This document shows positions 4,418-6,602 of a stretch of 6,602 nt of DNA, piece by piece (position 1 is the first letter of the stretch; the number at the start of each line of letters is the position of its first letter). The notes below the pieces were generated by a model. It did no database searches and had not been told where the DNA came from. It worked only from the letters and a program-made list of their open reading frames with translations. The stretch comes from Modestobacter sp. GTDB taxonomy: Bacteria; Actinomycetota; Actinomycetes; Mycobacteriales; Geodermatophilaceae. The stretch spans positions 1-6,602 of the forward strand of contig JAOPWG010000358.1 of NCBI GenBank assembly GCA_025965775.1. The letters are read 5' to 3'. The translations under genes and the position numbers were made by a program.

Positions 4418-5667
4418 GCGGCCACCGTCGTCGCGGCCGACGCCGCTGTGAGGCTGGCCTCGTCCTGGCTCTCGCCGCCGATGAGGTCGGCCCGGCGGGT
4501 GAGCCAGCCCTGCTTGTTCATGGTGACCAGCGCGTAGGTCTTGATCGGCAGCGCCACCATCGCGATGACGACGGCCACCAACGGCAGGATCAGGATGTCG
4601 GCCGGACGCCGGCGCAGGTGGCTGGAGCTCCGGATGGCGCGACCGATGAGCACCCAGACCAGCGACAGCGCCAGCCCCGGCCAGCCACGGCCGCCGAGGC
4701 CCGACCCGACGACGTAGTAGACGGCGGCGAACATCGTCACCGGCGTGAACAGGATCTGCAGCACGGTGATCTGGCTGACCAGCGGCACCCGCCAGAGCCA
4801 GCCCTTCCACGCGGCCGTCAGGTAGCAGCGGTACGAGTTGCGACTCCAGCGGATCCGCTGTTTGCAGAAGGCGCGAAAGGTGTTGGGGAACATCGACAGC
4901 GCGCGGGCACTGTCCTGGTGCACCGTCCGGTAGCCGCTGGCCAGCACCAGCCAGGTCAGCCGGCCGTCGTCGCCGGCCACGCAGCGGCGCCCCAGGAAGA
5001 ACTCGTGCTCGAGGTTCTCCAGCACCGGCATCACCGCGGCGCGCCGGTACGCCGCGGTGCGCCCCGAGACGCACACGACGGCGCCGGCGCGCGCCGTGGC
5101 CGGCACGTAGTCCTGGTAGCGCAGATCGATGATCCAGTCAGCGACCCGGCGCCAGATGCTCGAGTGCGGCAGGTACACGTTCTGCCGCGTGCCCACGGCA
5201 CCGACGGTGGGGTCGACGAAGGGCATCTGCACCGCGCGGAGCAGGCCGGGCCGCCAGTGGGTGTCCGAGTCGCACAGCACCAGGATCTCGCCGGTGGCGG
5301 TCCGGATGCCGACGCCCAGGGCGGAGCGCTTCCCCTGGTGGGGGAAGGACATCACCTTCAGCTGCGGGTTGGCCCGGGCCGTCAGCCTCGCGAACGCCTC
5401 CTCGTCCCCGACGTCGAGGACGACGATCACCTCGGTGGGGCTCTGGGCGAGCCACGTGTTCAGGCAGCGCTCCAAGACCGCCGGGTCCTCCCGGAACGAG
5501 GGGACGACCACCGATGTGGTCGTCCGGAAGTCGTTCACCACCGGCCGGCAGCGGGAAGAGAGGACCTTCCGGATGAGCCAGATCGACCAGGACAGAACGC
5601 CCACGACGCCGATCGGCAGCAGCAGGTGCCAGTCGCGGGCGACCGGGTACAGCACGTTCGAGAGCAT
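4414..5667 (-). CDS. Membrane processive family 2 glycosyltransferase (HAS/NodC/Alg8-like polysaccharide synthase)
   Basis: 417 residues from ATG 5667. There is one N-terminal membrane segment (about 12-35), then a GT-A domain. Its nucleotide-sugar motifs are all present: TSVVVPSFRED (about 51-61), VVLD (D85), DSD at 133-135 (metal-binding DxD), AGDDGRLTW (231-239, the acceptor-side catalytic Asp motif) and QRIRW at 270-274 (QxxRW of processive synthases). Three or so hydrophobic segments follow (about 293-321, 329-345, 357-379), the usual pore-forming layout. The family polymerises a sugar from a UDP- or GDP-donor and passes the chain across the membrane. No PilZ domain is present, so there is no direct sign of c-di-GMP control. 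The frame extends to an ATG at 5886, but the extra 73 residues are Pro/Arg/Ala-rich and unlike a synthase, while ATG 5667 has AGGGGGAG 9 nt before it. First gene of the operon. Substrate unknown; fold and class are confident. Confidence 0.92.
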   Translation of the reverse strand: MLSNVLYPVARDWHLLLPIGVVGVLSWSIWLIRKVLSSRCRPVVNDFRTTTSVVVPSFREDPAVLERCLNTWLAQSPTEVIVVLDVGDEEAFARLTARANPQLKVMSFPHQGKRSALGVGIRTATGEILVLCDSDTHWRPGLLRAVQMPFVDPTVGAVGTRQNVYLPHSSIWRRVADWIIDLRYQDYVPATARAGAVVCVSGRTAAYRRAAVMPVLENLEHEFFLGRRCVAGDDGRLTWLVLASGYRTVHQDSARALSMFPNTFRAFCKQRIRWSRNSYRCYLTAAWKGWLWRVPLVSQITVLQILFTPVTMFAAVYYVVGSGLGGRGWPGLALSLVWVLIGRAIRSSSHLRRRPADILILPLVAVVIAMVALPIKTYALVTMNKQGWLTRRADLIGGESQDEASLTAASAATTVAA

Positions 5668-6212
5668 GCGGACGAGCTCCCCCTGGAACAGCGGGCAGAC
5701 GGCCACGGCAATGGCGACGGCTGTCGTCTGCGACGGTGCGGACGGACGCGGAGCTCCCTCGTGTCGGGCGGCGCGTCCTGGGCAGTGAGGGCGCTCAGAA
5801 TGGTCGGATCGGACGGCAGTTGGTGGGCACGGAACGATGGTGCTCTCGGCGGCCGTCGCGTCAAACGGAAAGCCGATGAGCTCCATGTGTCGTCGCTGGA
5901 CCCGCCGGTAAGGTCACTTCTCGTCACGAATTCTGTGCGGTCGGCGGGTGTCGCTCTCGACTCGACCGCGGGCTCCGGCAGCCGTTGCGGTCCATTCCCG
6001 GAGTGCGTCGCGGGGCCTGTTCGATTCCACGGAACGCCCGCTCCCGAACGGCTTCTTCTCTCCGCGGCGGCGATGTCCGACGACGATTCCGATCGCCGGT
6101 CCCGGTCATGTGGACGCGGCGCGCCACGGGCAGGCGCTGGAGGTCGGCCGCCCGGGAAGGCCACGATGGCGGGCGGGGGGCCGGTCCTGACGGTCTGGCC
6201 GCGTTGGTCGGT

Positions 6213-6230
6213 CCACCCAGCGTTGGGTGG
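6213..6230. terminator. Perfect hairpin, possible oxidase terminator
   Basis: A perfect 7-bp inverted repeat CCACCCA/TGGGTGG with a 4-base loop (GCGT), 92 nt beyond the stop of the minus-strand oxidase gene. It has no U tract on either strand. It may be an intrinsic terminator for that gene or a protein-binding site for the operon to its left. Confidence 0.4.
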
Positions 6231-6239
6231 CCACTGGTA

Positions 6240-6304
6240 GCCGGTGACCCCCGCCCGAACACCACTGTGACCCCGGCCACATTGGCCGTCAAGAGGCCAC
6301 CGGC
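6240..6304. repeat. Cluster of inverted and direct repeats next to the oxidase stop
   Basis: GCCGGTGACC (6240-6249) pairs with GGCCACCGGC (6295-6304) with a single mismatch, enclosing 45 nt. Inside are the palindrome GGCCA-cat-TGGCC (6275-6287) and two direct copies of GTGACCCC (6244-6251 and 6267-6274) 23 bp apart. TGGCC (6283-6287) could pair instead with GGCCA (6295-6299), giving alternative folds. It could be a terminator, a regulator-binding region or a structured leader; sequence alone does not decide. Confidence 0.4.
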
Positions 6305-6321
6305 GTGCCGTCCGGTGAGGG

Positions 6322-6602
6322 TCAGCTGTGGCGCAGCACCTCGGGGGAGAGCTGGCCGACGGCGGTGTGCCCGGTCAGCCCCAGGGTCAGGTCGAACTCG
6401 CCGATCACGTCCTCCACCACCTGCCGCACACCAGCCTCGCCGGCCACCCCGAGGCCCCAGGCGTAGGGCCGGCCGAGCAGCACCGCCCGGGCGCCCAGCG
6501 CCACGGCGACGAGCACGTCCGCGCCGCTGCGGATGCCGCTGTCGAACAGCACCGGGATCCGGTCGCCGACCGCGGCGACCACGTCGGGCAGCGCGTCCAG
6601 CG
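6322..6602 (-). CDS. FMN-dependent alpha-hydroxy-acid oxidase/dehydrogenase, C-terminal part
   Basis: The last 92 residues of a gene that continues beyond the right edge. It begins in the window with LDALPDVVAAVGDRIPVLFD, followed by the FMN phosphate-binding motifs DSGIRSGADVLVAVALGA and LLGRPYAWGL. The C-terminal helix contains DLTLGLTGHT and ends in a TGA stop at 6322-6324. These are hallmarks of the glycolate oxidase / L-lactate dehydrogenase (LldD) / lactate 2-monooxygenase family, which oxidises 2-hydroxy acids to 2-oxo acids in a TIM barrel with FMN. The LTLGLTGHT end is closest in feel to lactate 2-monooxygenase-type actinobacterial members, but the catalytic His/Arg lie outside or cannot be compared, so substrate and electron acceptor are open. 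It runs in the same direction as the polysaccharide operon but 650 bp away, so it is probably a separate unit. Confidence 0.9.
   Translation of the reverse strand, partial: LDALPDVVAAVGDRIPVLFDSGIRSGADVLVAVALGARAVLLGRPYAWGLGVAGEAGVRQVVEDVIGEFDLTLGLTGHTAVGQLSPEVLRHS

Larger units (their letters stand above)
5668..6321. other. 650-bp intergenic region upstream of the polysaccharide operon
   Basis: Lies between the stop of the hydroxy-acid oxidase gene (minus strand) and the chosen start of the glycosyltransferase. The open frames here are Arg/Pro-rich, lack ribosome binding sites and resemble no family, so I read it as non-coding. It must hold the end of the oxidase transcript and probably the operon's promoter and a leader, though I cannot recognise a convincing -35/-10 pair. 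Inverted and direct repeats cluster at 6213-6304 and are described separately. If the glycosyltransferase instead began at 5886, the gap would shrink to 435 bp. Confidence 0.6.

Noticed and set aside
3509..4537. Plus-strand open frame of about 342 codons opposite the AlgG-like gene.
   Set aside because: Antisense shadow of a coherent beta-helix protein; no start signal or domain.
2709..5074. Longer start (near 5074) for the AlgG-like protein.
   Set aside because: The extra 219 codons lie inside the glycosyltransferase gene in another frame and are Arg/Gly/Pro-rich; the ATGA overlap at 4417 and the signal-anchor directly after it mark the real start.
4618..6240. Plus-strand open frame of about 540 codons opposite the glycosyltransferase.
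   Set aside because: Translation is Arg/Pro/His-rich without any family resemblance, while the opposite strand carries all GT2 motifs; it is a shadow frame.
5924..6292. Minus-strand open frame of about 122 codons in the gap before the operon.
   Set aside because: Arg/Pro/Ser-rich with no ribosome binding site and no recognisable motif, overlapping the repeat cluster; more likely non-coding.

Overview
The window is very GC-rich throughout, with G or C in most third codon positions, Shine-Dalgarno-led ATG/GTG starts and terminators without long U tracts. The cargo is a tRNA-Arg, a TetR regulator, a small cupin, a DUF1059 protein, cell-envelope polysaccharide genes and a hydroxy-acid oxidase. 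Together these point to a high-GC actinobacterium. A soil or rock actinomycete such as the Geodermatophilaceae would fit, but that placement is a guess. Nothing looks mobile: there is no integrase, transposase, CRISPR array or phage gene.

Left part (1-1560). The 3' part of a tRNA-Arg(ACG) is followed by a strong hairpin terminator, which also faces the end of a minus-strand TetR-family regulator. The regulator is divergent from a small cupin gene. The 90-bp gap between them holds a promoter (TTGACT, 17 nt, CAGAAT) whose spacer is almost filled by a 24-bp imperfect palindrome, a good operator candidate. A DUF1059 protein follows on the plus strand, ending at a second GC-rich hairpin that separates it from the convergent operon to its right.

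Central part (1581-5667, minus strand) is the main interest. Three genes are tightly coupled by 4-nt stop/start overlaps (ATGA, then GTGA). In order of transcription they are a membrane processive family 2 glycosyltransferase (HAS/NodC/Alg8-like), a protein tethered at both ends with a right-handed beta-helix that resembles alginate epimerase AlgG, and a secreted lipoprotein with a second right-handed beta-helix and a possible PL6-lyase-like residue pattern. I infer a compact unit in which one polysaccharide is polymerised and exported by the GT2, modified outside the membrane by the AlgG-like protein, and bound, trimmed or cleaved by the lipoprotein. The layout parallels alg8/algG/lyase of Gram-negative alginate operons, without Alg44, the outer-membrane parts or precursor-synthesis genes. 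The polymer is unknown.

Right part (5668-6602). About 650 bp without a convincing gene separate the operon from the C-terminal end of an FMN-dependent alpha-hydroxy-acid oxidase/dehydrogenase (minus strand, cut by the window edge). The gap has several inverted and direct repeats near the oxidase end and probably carries the oxidase terminator and the operon's promoter or leader.
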